A stretch of DNA of 64,000 nucleotides from Streptomyces abikoensis (GTDB lineage Bacteria; Actinomycetota; Actinomycetes; Streptomycetales; Streptomycetaceae): NCBI RefSeq assembly GCF_014648775.1, contig NZ_BMRT01000003.1, forward strand, positions 682,001-746,000. The letters run 5' to 3'. Positions 44,995 to 53,746 of the stretch are shown here, piece after piece. The translations under genes were made by a program, and so were the position numbers. The number at the start of each line of letters is the position of its first letter. Positions within the stretch are counted from its first letter, which is position 1. The notes under the pieces are model-generated. The model was not told the DNA's origin and made no database searches. It worked only from the letters and a program-made list of their open reading frames with translations.

Positions 44995-45227
44995 CGGAGG
45001 AAGCGGAGCCGGACCGGCCCGCGCGGCGGCCGCAGCAGCGCAAACAGGTGCTGCTGCGGCTCGACCCGTCGGTCCACGACGCGCTGGCCCGCTGGGCGGG
45101 CGAGGAGCTGCGCAGCGCCAACGCCCAGATCGAGTTCCTCCTGCGCAAGGCCCTCGCGGACGCGGGCCGGCTGCCCAAGGACGTGACCGCGATCCGCAGA
45201 CGCGGGCGTCCACCGAAGGCGGAGTAG
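44991..45227 (+). CDS. Small ribbon-helix-helix-like protein coupled to the SPFH gene
   Basis: A 78-residue basic protein. [38 protein letters not shown] reads as a short strand followed by two helices, the Arc/MetJ ribbon-helix-helix pattern. The C-terminus (RRRGRPPK) resembles an AT-hook tail. A DNA-binding role is therefore likely, but its target is unknown. The GTG start overlaps the SPFH stop (GTGA). It might be an autoregulator of the SPFH operon through the dyad at 44009-44023. Confidence 0.78.
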   Translation: MTEEAEPDRPARRPQQRKQVLLRLDPSVHDALARWAGEELRSANAQIEFLLRKALADAGRLPKDVTAIRRRGRPPKAE

Positions 45228-45397
45228 CGGTCCTGACGCGGTCGTACGCACCGGACACCGGAGTGCGTACGGCCGCTCCGGCCGCTCCCGGCGCCGACGG
45301 CGGCGCGGCCGCCGTCCCGGCCGGCGCAAGGCGCCGCCACCGGCCCGCAACCCTCTGACCAGCGCGTATCCCACGCCGACGCCCAGCCCCACACCTC

Positions 45398-45425
45398 TAT
45401 ACACACTGTGTATACACACGGTGTA
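45398..45425. promoter_or_regulatory. PadR-type operator region
   Basis: TATACACA-C-TGTGTATA (45398-45414) is a perfect 8-bp inverted repeat, followed directly by the related TACAC-ACG-GTGTA (45413-45425). Both match the ATACA...TGTAT form of PadR operators. A TAGAGT hexamer at 45424-45429 lies seven bases before the padR ATG, so it may be a -10 box for a leaderless transcript under PadR control. Confidence 0.75.
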
Positions 45426-45436
45426 GAGTCGCCCGC

Positions 45437-45961
45437 ATGTCCATCGCGCACACCCTTCTCGGCCTCCTGGAGGCCGGCCCCCGCCATGGCTACGACCTCA
45501 AGCGCGCCTTCGACGAGCGCTTCGGCCACGACCGCCCCCTGCACTACGGCCAGGTCTACTCGACCATGTCGCGGTTGCTGAAGAACGGGCTCGTCGAGGT
45601 CGACGGCGTCGAAGCCGGCGGCGGCCCCGAACGCAAGCGGTACGCCATCACCGACGCCGGCGTCACGGACGTCGAGCAGTGGCTCGGCCGGCCCGAGAAG
45701 CCCGAGCCGTACCTCCAGTCGACGCTCTACACCAAGGTCGTCCTCGCTCTGCTGACCGGCCGCCCCGCCGACGCCATCCTCGACGCCCAGCGCGCCGAGC
45801 ACCTGCGGCTGATGCGCGACCTGACCCGCCGCAAGAGCTCCGGCGACCTCGCCGACCAGCTGATATGCGACCACGCCCTGTTCCACCTGGAGGCCGACCT
45901 GCGCTGGCTGGAACTGACGGCCGCCCGGCTCGACCGGCTCTCGAAGGAGGTCCAGGCGTGA
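45437..45961 (+). CDS. PadR-family transcriptional regulator
   Basis: A 174-residue repressor. The winged helix (about 1-75) includes HTLLGLLEAGPRHGYDLKRAFDERF and HYGQVYSTMSRLLKNGLVEV. The C-terminal helices (about 90-174) form the PadR dimerisation region. It controls the ABC transporter with which it is coupled; the adjoining genes overlap by four bases. Operators at 45398-45425 predict autorepression. The inducing compound is probably a toxic small molecule exported by the ABC transporter, by analogy with LmrR-type regulators. Confidence 0.92.
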   Translation: MSIAHTLLGLLEAGPRHGYDLKRAFDERFGHDRPLHYGQVYSTMSRLLKNGLVEVDGVEAGGGPERKRYAITDAGVTDVEQWLGRPEKPEPYLQSTLYTKVVLALLTGRPADAILDAQRAEHLRLMRDLTRRKSSGDLADQLICDHALFHLEADLRWLELTAARLDRLSKEVQA

Positions 45962-46653
45962 TCCCCGCCGGTTCCCTCCTCGCCGCCTCCGGCCTGCGCA
46001 AGGCGTACGGGCTGACGACCGCGCTCGACGGCGCGGACTTCTCCATCCACCCCGGCGAGGTCGTCGCCGTCATGGGCCCCTCCGGCTCCGGCAAGTCCAC
46101 GCTCCTCCACTGCCTCGCCGGCATCCTCCGCCCCGACGCCGGCACCGTCCGCTACGACGGCCGCGACCTGTCCGCCCTCTCGGACGCCGAGCGCAGCGCC
46201 CTGCGCCGCAGCGAGTTCGGCTTCGTCTTCCAGTTCGGCCAGCTCGTGCCCGAGCTCACCTGCCTGGAGAACGCCGCCCTCCCGCTGCGCCTGACCGGCA
46301 CCAAGCGCAAGGACGCCGAGGCCACCGCGCTGCGCTGGCTGGAGCACCTGGAGGTCGCCGACGTCCGCCACCACCGGCCCGGCCAGATATCCGGCGGCCA
46401 GCAGCAGCGCGTCGCCGTCGCCCGCTCCCTGGTCACCACCCCGCGCGTGATCTTCGCCGACGAGCCCACCGGCGCCCTCGACTCCCTCAACGGCGAGCGC
46501 GTCCTGGAGCTGCTGACCAAGGCCGCGCGCGAGACCCGCGCCGCCGTCGTCCTCGTCACCCACGAGGCGCGCGTCGCCGCCTACTCCGACCGCGAGGTCG
46601 TCGTCCGCGACGGCCGGGCACGCGACATGGCGGGTGTCCATGGCGCGGCCTGA
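45958..46653 (+). CDS. ABC transporter ATP-binding protein (MacB/LolD type)
   Basis: A 231-residue ATPase. Walker A GPSGSGKST (about residues 40-48), Q-loop FVFQFGQLVPELTCLENAAL, signature ISGGQQQRVAVARSL, Walker B VIFADEPTGALD, and the H-loop THEARVAAYSDREVV are all intact. The GPTGALD form and the QLVPELTCLENV region fit the MacB/LolD/FtsE class that partners with FtsX-like permeases, as the next gene encodes. GTG at 45958 overlaps the padR stop (GTGA) and has an AAGGAGG seven bases upstream. Confidence 0.93.
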   Translation: MIPAGSLLAASGLRKAYGLTTALDGADFSIHPGEVVAVMGPSGSGKSTLLHCLAGILRPDAGTVRYDGRDLSALSDAERSALRRSEFGFVFQFGQLVPELTCLENAALPLRLTGTKRKDAEATALRWLEHLEVADVRHHRPGQISGGQQQRVAVARSLVTTPRVIFADEPTGALDSLNGERVLELLTKAARETRAAVVLVTHEARVAAYSDREVVVRDGRARDMAGVHGAA

Positions 46654-49084
46654 GCCCACGACGGGCCCCGACTCCCCGGGCACCGACTCCACAGGCCCCG
46701 ACTCCCCGAAACCTGACCGCCCCCGCCCCACCGGCCCCACGGGCCCCGCCGCCTGGGCCCGCGACCTCGCCATGGGCGCCCGGTTCGCCGTCACCGGAGG
46801 CCGCGAGAGCCTCCTGCGCACCGCGCTCGTCGCCATCGGCGTCGGCCTCGGCGTGGCCCTGCTGGCGATCGCCGCGTCGGTGCCCCATCTGTCCGCCGCC
46901 CGGGAGCACCGCGAGAACGCGCGCTCCGTGAACGACGAGGGCAACAGCCGGAGCATCAAGGCGAGCGACCGCACCCTGCTCTACCAGGCGGTCACCACCG
47001 ACTTCCACGACAAGCCCGTAGAAGGGGCCCTGCTGCGCCCCGAGGGCCCCCTGGCCCCGCTCCCGCCGGGCGTGTCGGCCATGCCCGCCCCCGGCGAGAT
47101 GGTGGTCTCCCCCGCGCTGGACGACCTGCTGCGCTCCGCCGACGGCAAGCTGCTGCGCGAGCGGTTCCCCTACCGCGTCGCGGGCGTCATCGGCGAAGCG
47201 GGCGTCATGGGCCCCGACGAGCTCTTCTACTACGCGGGCAGCGACCGGATCCGGCCGGACGCGCCCCACGGGCCCGGCATCCACGACGCCACCGTGCGCA
47301 TCGACCGGTTCGGCCACGAGGAGGGCGGCGACCCCGTCAGCCCGGTGCTCGTGGTGCTGATGAACATGACGTGCGTGGTGCTGCTGCTGCCGATCGGCAT
47401 CTTCATCGCCACGGCCGTCCGCGCCGGCGGCGAACGCCGCGACCGGCGGCTGGCCGCGCTGCGGCTCGTGGGCACCGACATCCGCGCCACCCGGCGGATC
47501 GCCTCCGGCGAGGCGCTGTGCGGCGCCCTGCTGGGCCTGGTCGTCGGCGCGGGGGTCTTCCTCGTCCTCCGCGACTTCGCCTCCGGCATCACGATCCGGG
47601 ACGTCGCGGTCTCCCCCGCCGATCTGGTCCCGTCCCCCGCCCTGGCGGCGCTGATCGCCGTCGCGGTACCGGCCGTCGCCGTCCTCGTCACCCTGATCAC
47701 CCTGCGCCGCGTCACCATCGAACCGCTGGGCGTCATGCGCCACACCGCGCCCCGGCGCCGCCGCCTCTGGTGGCGCCTGCTGATCCCGGCGGCGGGCCTG
47801 GCCCTGCTGCTCCCGCTCTTCGGCGGCGTGACGATGGACCCGTACGCGGGCGACGCCAGCACCTACCAGGTGGCCGGCGGCGGCATCCTCGTCCTGGTCG
47901 GCATCGCGGCCCTGCTGCCCTGGCTGCTGGAGGCGGGTGTGGCCCGCTTCCGGGGCGGCCCGGTCTCCTGGCAACTGGCCACCCGGCGCATCGAGTCGAA
48001 CCCCGGCCCGGCCGCCCGCGCGGTCGGAGGCATCACCGTGGCCATGGCCGGAGCCATCGCCATCCAGATGCTCTTCGCGGGCGTCCAGGGCGAGTTCGTC
48101 GAGGACCTGCCGACCCACTCCCAGATGATGGGCGTCTACCGGGGAAGCACACCCGCCGAGGCCCGGAGCTACACCAACAGCTTCCGCGCCACCCAGGGCG
48201 TCCGGGACGCGCTCGTCAGCGTGGAGCAGTTCGCGCACAAGAGCGACAGACCGGCGACCGGCTTCACCGGCGTGACCGTCGGCGACTGCGACACCCTGCG
48301 CCGGCTGGCCAGGCTCGACTCCTGCCGGGACGGCGACGTCTTCATCGCGGACGCGCCCGACCGCTCCGCCGAACTCCTGCCCGGAACGGCGCTGTCCATG
48401 GAGGACCGGCCCTACGAGCGCGACGGCCGCAAGCCCCGGACGTACGAGTGGACGATCCCCGCTTCCGCCAGGACCGTCCAGGCGGTCGAGGACCCGCTGG
48501 GCCGCTACCACCGCGGGGTACTCGCCACCCCGTCCACCATCGACGTCGCGGCCCTGCCCGACCCCTCGACCGAGGTGGCGATCCAGCTCGAACCGGGGAA
48601 CCTCGAAGCCGTCGAACGCGTCCGCAACACGGCGGCGTCCATAGACCCGTTGATGCGGGTCCACCGCATGGGCGGTGTGCGGAAGGAGTCCAACTACGCC
48701 ATGATCCAGCAGGCCCTGCTCGTCGGCACCGGCCTCCTGCTGGCGCTGATCGGCGCGGGTCTCGCGGCGACGACGCTGGAGCAACTGCGCGAGCGCAGGC
48801 GCCTGATGTCCACGCTCGCGGCCCTGGGCGCGCGGCGTACGTCCGTCGTCGGCTCGGTGCTCTGGCAGACCGCGATCCCCGTGGCCCTGGGCACGGCCCT
48901 CGCGGTGGCGGGCGGCCTGGGCCTGGGGTGGGTGATGCTCAAGGTCGTCAACGGCACGGTCCGCGACTGGCTGGGCTTCCTCCCGGTGGTGGGGGTGGGC
49001 GTAGGCATGATCGCCCTGGTGACGACCCTCTCCCTCCCGGCCGTCCACCACATGACCCGCCCGAACGGCTTGCGAACGGAGTAG
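46640..49084 (+). CDS. ABC transporter permease, FtsX-like (MacB type, two repeats)
   Basis: An 814-residue permease. A Pro/Asp-rich leader (about 38 residues) precedes a helix near 60-85 (LLRTALVAIGVGLGVALLAIAA). Then come a large extracytoplasmic domain and a bundle of helices around 235-430 with the first FtsX repeat (DRRLAALRLVGTDIRATRRIASGEA), a second periplasm-like domain, and a last bundle with the second FtsX repeat (RRRLMSTLAALGARRTSVVGSVLWQ). Coding starts at ATG 46640, 14 bases inside the ATPase gene; a GTG six bases earlier is possible. With the ATPase and PadR it forms a likely drug or lipid/peptide exporter. Confidence 0.9.
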   Translation: MARPEPTTGPDSPGTDSTGPDSPKPDRPRPTGPTGPAAWARDLAMGARFAVTGGRESLLRTALVAIGVGLGVALLAIAASVPHLSAAREHRENARSVNDEGNSRSIKASDRTLLYQAVTTDFHDKPVEGALLRPEGPLAPLPPGVSAMPAPGEMVVSPALDDLLRSADGKLLRERFPYRVAGVIGEAGVMGPDELFYYAGSDRIRPDAPHGPGIHDATVRIDRFGHEEGGDPVSPVLVVLMNMTCVVLLLPIGIFIATAVRAGGERRDRRLAALRLVGTDIRATRRIASGEALCGALLGLVVGAGVFLVLRDFASGITIRDVAVSPADLVPSPALAALIAVAVPAVAVLVTLITLRRVTIEPLGVMRHTAPRRRRLWWRLLIPAAGLALLLPLFGGVTMDPYAGDASTYQVAGGGILVLVGIAALLPWLLEAGVARFRGGPVSWQLATRRIESNPGPAARAVGGITVAMAGAIAIQMLFAGVQGEFVEDLPTHSQMMGVYRGSTPAEARSYTNSFRATQGVRDALVSVEQFAHKSDRPATGFTGVTVGDCDTLRRLARLDSCRDGDVFIADAPDRSAELLPGTALSMEDRPYERDGRKPRTYEWTIPASARTVQAVEDPLGRYHRGVLATPSTIDVAALPDPSTEVAIQLEPGNLEAVERVRNTAASIDPLMRVHRMGGVRKESNYAMIQQALLVGTGLLLALIGAGLAATTLEQLRERRRLMSTLAALGARRTSVVGSVLWQTAIPVALGTALAVAGGLGLGWVMLKVVNGTVRDWLGFLPVVGVGVGMIALVTTLSLPAVHHMTRPNGLRTE

Positions 49085-49093
49085 AGCCAGCCA

Positions 49094-49171
49094 GCCGGTT
49101 TGTGGGCAGTCGTTCCGCAGGGCTGGGGGCACCTCCCAGCGGTAGCTGGGGGAGGGTGGGCACAAACCGGC
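49094..49171. repeat. Palindromic intergenic repeat of Streptomyces type
   Basis: Outer arms GCCGGTTTGTG (49094-49104) and CACAAACCGGC (49161-49171) are perfect complements. Inside lies CCTCCCAGC-GGTA-GCTGGGGG (49132-49152), a sequence I remember as a frequently repeated palindrome in Streptomyces intergenic regions. It lies between convergent genes (ABC permease and oxyR) and can act as a terminator. The recollection needs a database count. Confidence 0.65.
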
Positions 49172-49198
49172 CACCGGCCCGCACCCGCCCCGCAAACC

Positions 49199-50191
49199 TC
49201 AGCCAGTGACAACCCGTACGGGCAACCTCGCCAACTCCTTCCGCAACGCCGAGGCGAACGCCTCGAACTCCCCCTGCCGCGCCGCCCCCACCCGCATCGC
49301 CAACGCGATCCGCCGCGAAGGCGCCGGCTCCGCGAAGTACCCCGTCGCGAGCCGGTCGCTCCGCCCGGTCTCCACCCGCAACGCGGTCCGCGGCAGCAGC
49401 GTGACACCCAGCCCACCCCCCACCAACTGCACGAGCGTGGAGAGCCCGGCCGCACTGGTGGTCGTCTGGATCCCGTCCGTGCGCCCGGCCTCGTGGCACA
49501 CGTCGAGCGCCTGGTCCCGCAGGCAGTGCCCCTCGTCGAGCAGCAGCAGGTCGAGTTCGCGCAGCGCCTCGCGCGGGATGTCGTGCCGCCCGGCCAGCCA
49601 GTGGTCACAGGGCGTGACGAGGACGAAGTCCTCGTCGAAGAGCGGGATCTCGCTGACGCCGGGCACCCCGAGCGGCACGGCGAGCAGCAGCAGGTCGAGC
49701 CGCCCCTGGGTGAGCCCGTCGAGCAACGACGAGGTCTGCTCCTCATGGACCTGGAGATCCAGGTCCGGATACGAGTCGTGCACCAACCGCAGAACGATCG
49801 GCAGCAGATACGGAGCAACGGTAGGGATCACCCCGAGCCGCAGCACACCCGTGAACGGCGCCCGCGCGGCATCGGCTTCCTCCATCAGCGCGCCCACCGC
49901 GTCGAGGACCGTGCGGGCACGGGCGGCCAGCCGCTCACCCGCCGGGCTGAGGAGCACCTTCCTCGTCGTACGCTCGAGAAGCTGAATGTCGAGCGTCTCC
50001 TCCAGCGCCGAGACGGCGCTGGAGAGGGCGGGCTGGCTCATCCCGATGGCCGTGGCGGCGTCCCGGAAGTGGAGATGCTCGGCGACGGCCACGAAGGCGC
50101 GCAGCTGCGCCAGGCTGGGCTGGCGGGGGCGCGCCGGAGACCCTCCGGGCCCTCGTTCCGGCCGCCCCTGGGTTATGGACGACGACATCAC
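49199..50191 (-). CDS. oxyR: LysR-family hydrogen peroxide sensor OxyR
   Basis: A 330-residue regulator. The N-terminal helix-turn-helix (about 25-90) contains SLAQLRAFVAVAEHLHFRDAATAIGMSQPALSSAVSALEETL. The effector domain includes EEQTSSLLDGLTQGRLDLLL. The key segment GHCLRDQALDVC carries two Cys separated by eight residues, in the same arrangement as the peroxide-sensing pair of E. coli OxyR. It is divergent from ahpC-ahpD, which it presumably activates. GTG 50191 is nine bases from GGAGG; an ATG three bases later is also possible. The residual extension MSSSITQGRPERGPG is low-complexity. Confidence 0.93.
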   Translation of the reverse strand: MMSSSITQGRPERGPGGSPARPRQPSLAQLRAFVAVAEHLHFRDAATAIGMSQPALSSAVSALEETLDIQLLERTTRKVLLSPAGERLAARARTVLDAVGALMEEADAARAPFTGVLRLGVIPTVAPYLLPIVLRLVHDSYPDLDLQVHEEQTSSLLDGLTQGRLDLLLLAVPLGVPGVSEIPLFDEDFVLVTPCDHWLAGRHDIPREALRELDLLLLDEGHCLRDQALDVCHEAGRTDGIQTTTSAAGLSTLVQLVGGGLGVTLLPRTALRVETGRSDRLATGYFAEPAPSRRIALAMRVGAARQGEFEAFASALRKELARLPVRVVTG

Positions 50192-50223
50192 TGATAACCA
50201 CCTCCGATCAACATCACCCAGTC

Positions 50224-50238
50224 TAGCTATTTCCGCTA
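50224..50238. promoter_or_regulatory. Possible OxyR site between oxyR and ahpC
   Basis: TAGC (50224-50227) and GCTA (50235-50238) flank TATTTCC in the 132-nt divergent region. It is short and AT-rich compared with its surroundings, about 85 bases upstream of the ahpC start. The LysR-type T-N11-A is only approximated. Confidence 0.35.
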
Positions 50239-50323
50239 TCAATGCCTCCTGTGGCACTGTGGTTCCTGTCCAACCCGCAGGAAACCCCACGAACGGGAGG
50301 TTTCCTCGTTGCAAGGAGAGCGC

Positions 50324-50878
50324 GTGCTCACTGTCGGTGACAAGTTCCCCGAGTTCGACCTGACCGCCTGTGTGGACCTCGACGCGGACAAGGCCTTCGC
50401 GCAGATCGACCACAAGACCTACGAGGGCAAGTGGAAGGTCGTCTTCTTCTGGCCGAAGGACTTCACCTTCGTCTGCCCGACCGAGATCGCCGCGTTCGGC
50501 CAGCTGAACGACGAGTTCGCCGACCGTGACGCCCAGATCCTCGGCGTCTCCGGCGACTCCGAGTTCGTGCACCACGCCTGGCGCAAGGACCACAAGGACC
50601 TGCGCGACCTGCCCTTCCCGATGCTGGCCGACGCCAAGCACGAGCTGATGCAGGCCTGCGGCGTCGAGGGCGAGGACGGCTACGCCCAGCGCGCCGTCTT
50701 CATCGTGGACCCGAACAACGAGATCCAGTTCGTCATGGTGACCGCCGGTTCCGTCGGCCGTAACCCCAAGGAGGTCCTGCGGGTCCTCGACGCCCTGCAG
50801 ACGGACGAGCTGTGCCCCTGCAACTGGAACAAGGGCGAGGACACCCTCGACGCCGTCAAGCTCCTCTCGGGCGAGTGA
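50324..50878 (+). CDS. ahpC: Alkyl hydroperoxide reductase C (peroxiredoxin)
   Basis: A 184-residue typical 2-Cys peroxiredoxin. The peroxidatic Cys is in FTFVCPTE (C51). The end has two Cys, LCPCNW (C164 and C166); one of them resolves the disulfide. The start is GTG 50324, with AAGGAGA just upstream; an upstream in-frame TTG at 50309 would contain that ribosome binding site. AhpC reduces peroxides with electrons passed on from AhpD in actinobacteria. It is 11 nt from ahpD and divergent from oxyR, together forming the peroxide-inducible operon. Confidence 0.96.
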   Translation: MLTVGDKFPEFDLTACVDLDADKAFAQIDHKTYEGKWKVVFFWPKDFTFVCPTEIAAFGQLNDEFADRDAQILGVSGDSEFVHHAWRKDHKDLRDLPFPMLADAKHELMQACGVEGEDGYAQRAVFIVDPNNEIQFVMVTAGSVGRNPKEVLRVLDALQTDELCPCNWNKGEDTLDAVKLLSGE

Positions 50879-50889
50879 GCTGATCTCCC

Positions 50890-51423
50890 ATGGCCCTCGA
50901 TGAGCTGAAGTCCGCCATACCGGACTACGCCAAGGACCTGAAGCTGAACCTCGGCTCGGTCATCGGCAACTCCGACCTGCCGCAGCAGCAGCTGTGGGGC
51001 ACCGTCCTCTCCTGCGCGATCGCGACCCGTTCGCCGATCGTCCTGCGCGAGCTGGAGCCCCAGGCCAAGGAGAACCTCTCCCCGGAGGCGTACACCGCCG
51101 CCAAGGCCGCTGCCGCGATCATGGCGATGAACAACGTCTACTACCGCACCCGGCACCTGCTGTCGGACCCGGAGTACGGCAACCTGCGCGCGGGCCTGCG
51201 GATGAACGTCATCGGCAACCCGGGCGTGGAGAAGGTCGACTTCGAGCTGTGGTCCCTGGCCGTCTCCGCCATCAACGGCTGCGGCATGTGCCTCGACTCC
51301 CACGAGCAGGTGCTGCGCAAGGCCGGTGTGAGCCGTGAGGTGATCCAGGAAGCGTTCAAGATCGCCTCGGTCCTCCAGGCCGTCGGCGCCACGCTGGACG
51401 CCGAGGCCGTGCTGAACGGCTGA
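50890..51423 (+). CDS. ahpD: Alkyl hydroperoxidase D
   Basis: A 177-residue all-helical carboxymuconolactone-decarboxylase-family protein. The catalytic motif is GCGMCLDSH (C131 and C134, with the downstream His), the CxxC that gives AhpD both peroxidase and AhpC-reducing activity. Start and length are standard. It is coexpressed with ahpC, and in actinobacteria it replaces AhpF by receiving electrons from lipoamide/DlaT. Confidence 0.96.
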   Translation: MALDELKSAIPDYAKDLKLNLGSVIGNSDLPQQQLWGTVLSCAIATRSPIVLRELEPQAKENLSPEAYTAAKAAAAIMAMNNVYYRTRHLLSDPEYGNLRAGLRMNVIGNPGVEKVDFELWSLAVSAINGCGMCLDSHEQVLRKAGVSREVIQEAFKIASVLQAVGATLDAEAVLNG

Positions 51424-51436
51424 GCCTTCGCTCCAC

Positions 51437-51478
51437 ACGGAACGGGCCCCCGACCGACCGGTCGGGGGCCCGTTCCGT
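51437..51478. terminator. 18-bp perfect hairpin after ahpD
   Basis: Arms 51437-51454 and 51461-51478 are complementary throughout, with loop CGACCG. It lies 14 nt past the ahpD stop and 18 nt before the stop of the convergent transporter. Confidence 0.92.
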
Positions 51479-51495
51479 CATGTGCGGCGACGCCG

Positions 51496-52908
51496 TCAGG
51501 AGGAGACCTCCGGTGGGGTCTCCTCCTTCGCGTACGCCCGTAGGTATCCGACGACCGTATTGGTCACCGCCACCAGCGGCACCGCGACGACCGCGCCGCC
51601 GATGCCCGCGGTCATCGAGCCCGCGGCGACGGCGAGGACCACGGCCAGCGGGTGGACGCGCACGGCGCGGCCGAGGATGAAGGGCTGGAGGACGTGGCCC
51701 TCGATCTGCTGCACCGCGAGGACCACGACGAGCACCATCGCCGCCGTGAAGACGTCCCGGGTGACGAGCGCCACGACGACCGCCAGGGCGCCGGAGACGA
51801 CGGCGCCGACCAGCGGGATGAAGGCGAACAGGAAGATGAAGACGGCCAGCGGCACGTACATGGGCACCTTGAGGAAGTAGAGCCCTATGCCGATGAAGAT
51901 CGCGTCGATCAGGGCCACTATCACCGTGCCGCGCACATAGGCCGTCAGCGTCGCCCAGGCGCGCGGGCCCGCGCCCGCGACGCCCTCGCGGGCGGCCTCG
52001 GGCACCAGCTTGAGGAGCCACTGCCAGATGCGGGGGCCGTCGTAGAGCAGGAAGAGCGTGCTGAACATCGCGAGCAGGATGCCCGTGAGCACCTCGATGA
52101 TGACCTGCACGCCCTCTATGCCGGCGGAGGTGATGTCCTTGGTGCTGGTGCCGATGGCCTCGCTGAGCTTGTCGGCGATGTTGTTGATCTGGCCCTGGGT
52201 GACGTGGAAGGGGCTGTTGAGCAGCCAGCGCTTGAGCTCGGTGATGCCGTGCTGGACCTGCTTGGACAGGTCGTCGAGGTTCTCCGTCACCTGCCAGACC
52301 ACGAACCAGCCGACCAGGCCCATGACCACGAAGCCGGACAGGAAGGTCAGGGCCGTGGCGAGCCCGCGCGGCACACCGCGCCGCTTGAGCAGGGCCACGG
52401 TGGGCTGGAGCAGGGCGGTGATCAGTAGTCCGGCGACGAAGGCCAGCACCACCAGCCGCACCGCGCTGATCACCCGCATCAGCACCCACAGGGTGCCCGC
52501 GAGTACCAGCAGCCGCCAGCCGACCTCGGCCGCGACCCGGACGCCCCAGGGGACGGCGGCGACGGGATCGGGGCGCGCGCCGGGCGCGGCCCGGTCCACC
52601 GGGACGGACGGCGGCACGGCTCCGGCACCGGATCCCGTCGCGGGATCGGGCACGGGACCGGATGCCGGTCCCGCCGGGCCGGCCGGGGCGGCCCCCGGCG
52701 CGGAGGGCGAGGCGGCGGACGGGGGGACGGGCGTGGCGGCGGACGCGGCGGGCGCGGGCACCGGCGTGGCTACGGCCCCGGACGCGGCCCCGGGCGTCGA
52801 GCCGGCCGCGGGCTCCGCCTCGGCGGTCGCCTTGCGGGCCTCGAGCCGTTCGCCGAGCCGTACCAGACCGGAGCCCAGCCCGCCCAGCCATTGTGGCAAT
52901 CTGGACAT
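51496..52908 (-). CDS. AI-2E family transporter
   Basis: A 470-residue membrane protein. The first 110 residues are low-complexity Pro/Ala/Gly-rich and cytoplasmic. The remainder has about eight helices of the AI-2E/TqsA/PerM family: LLVLAGTLWVLMRVISAVRLVVLAFVAG, the LATALTFLSGFVVMGLVGWF pair, then AIFIGIGLYFLKVPMYVPLAVFIFLFAFIPLVGAV with the family VPLA/AFIPLVG motif and EGHVLQPFILGRAVRVHPL. Members export varied small molecules; the name comes from autoinducer-2, and the substrate cannot be inferred here. ATG 52908 follows GAGGAAG. Confidence 0.88.
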   Translation of the reverse strand: MSRLPQWLGGLGSGLVRLGERLEARKATAEAEPAAGSTPGAASGAVATPVPAPAASAATPVPPSAASPSAPGAAPAGPAGPASGPVPDPATGSGAGAVPPSVPVDRAAPGARPDPVAAVPWGVRVAAEVGWRLLVLAGTLWVLMRVISAVRLVVLAFVAGLLITALLQPTVALLKRRGVPRGLATALTFLSGFVVMGLVGWFVVWQVTENLDDLSKQVQHGITELKRWLLNSPFHVTQGQINNIADKLSEAIGTSTKDITSAGIEGVQVIIEVLTGILLAMFSTLFLLYDGPRIWQWLLKLVPEAAREGVAGAGPRAWATLTAYVRGTVIVALIDAIFIGIGLYFLKVPMYVPLAVFIFLFAFIPLVGAVVSGALAVVVALVTRDVFTAAMVLVVVLAVQQIEGHVLQPFILGRAVRVHPLAVVLAVAAGSMTAGIGGAVVAVPLVAVTNTVVGYLRAYAKEETPPEVSS

Positions 52909-52974
52909 TTTTCTTCCTCTACCCCCACTCCCCCGTGGCCATACCCGTCGACGTTACCTGGCCGGTGGGACAAC

Positions 52975-53006
52975 GAAGCCCCCGACCTTCGCAGGTCGGG
53001 GGCTTC
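52975..53006. terminator. 14-bp hairpin
   Basis: Arms 52975-52988 and 52993-53006 are complementary, with TCGC loop. It lies between the leftward SLT gene (ends at 53033) and the leftward transporter (starts at 52908) and so terminates the SLT transcript, just past its stop. Confidence 0.88.
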
Positions 53007-53032
53007 CGCTGGTCAAGAGGTGGCGGCGGGGC

Positions 53033-53746
53033 CTAGTACCACTGGTTGGCCTGCCAGAACGACCAGGCGCCACAAGGGCTGCCGTAGCGCTCGTTCATGT
53101 AGCTGAGGCCCCACTTGATCTGGGTGGCCGGGTTGGTGCGCCAGTCGGCGCCCGCGGACTCCATCTTGGTGCCGGGCAGCGCCTGGACGAGACCGTAGGC
53201 ACCGGAGGAGGCGTTGGTGGCGGTGTAGTCCCAGGTGCTCTCGTTGTTCACGATGTTGCTGAAGCACTGGAACTGATCGCCCGGGACCATCTGCCGGGCC
53301 ATCGCCTGGACCTCGGCGACGGAGTAGGAGCCCTTGACCGCGAAGGACGAGGCATCGCGGGTGGCGGAGCGGCTGGAGACCTGCTCCTTCTCCTCGCGCT
53401 CCTTGGCCTTCTTCTCGGCCTCTTCCTTCTCCTTGGCCTCGGCCGCTTCCTTCTTCGCCGTGGCGTCCTCGGCGGCCTGCTTGCGCGCGGCCTCCTCGAC
53501 GTCCTTCTTCGCGGCGTCGTCGGCGGCCTGGGACTGCGTCTCCGCCTGCTGCGTGAGGGAAGCGGTCTGCGCCTGGACGTTCTGTCCCGAGGGGATGGCG
53601 GCGAGAAGCGTCGTGTCCGCTGCGGTGGCCTCGACGTGATCCGTCGTGCCCTGATCGTTGCCCGCTGCGACACCGACGACGGCGCCCACGGTGGTGACCG
53701 CGGTGGCGGATGCCACGGCGAATCCCCGGACAGAAATCCGGCTCAC
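53033..53746 (-). CDS. Secreted transglycosylase-like SLT protein
   Basis: A 237-residue secreted protein. Signal peptide MSRISVRGFAVASATAVTTV with hydrophobic AVVGVAAG. A coiled, Ala/Glu/Lys-rich segment follows (about 60-128: AAKKDVEEAARKQAAEDATAK and EKEEAEKKAKEREEKE). The C-terminal domain (about 140-237) has FSNIVNNESTWDYTATNASSGAYGLVQALPGTKM, WRTNPATQIKWGLSYMNERYGSPCGAW: a lysozyme/SLT-like peptidoglycan-cleaving fold with catalytic Glu in NNESTW. GTG 53746 is preceded by GGAAGGA; an ATG at 53764 would include that ribosome binding site and is a rival start. Role in wall remodelling is inferred from family. Confidence 0.86.
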   Translation of the reverse strand: MSRISVRGFAVASATAVTTVGAVVGVAAGNDQGTTDHVEATAADTTLLAAIPSGQNVQAQTASLTQQAETQSQAADDAAKKDVEEAARKQAAEDATAKKEAAEAKEKEEAEKKAKEREEKEQVSSRSATRDASSFAVKGSYSVAEVQAMARQMVPGDQFQCFSNIVNNESTWDYTATNASSGAYGLVQALPGTKMESAGADWRTNPATQIKWGLSYMNERYGSPCGAWSFWQANQWY

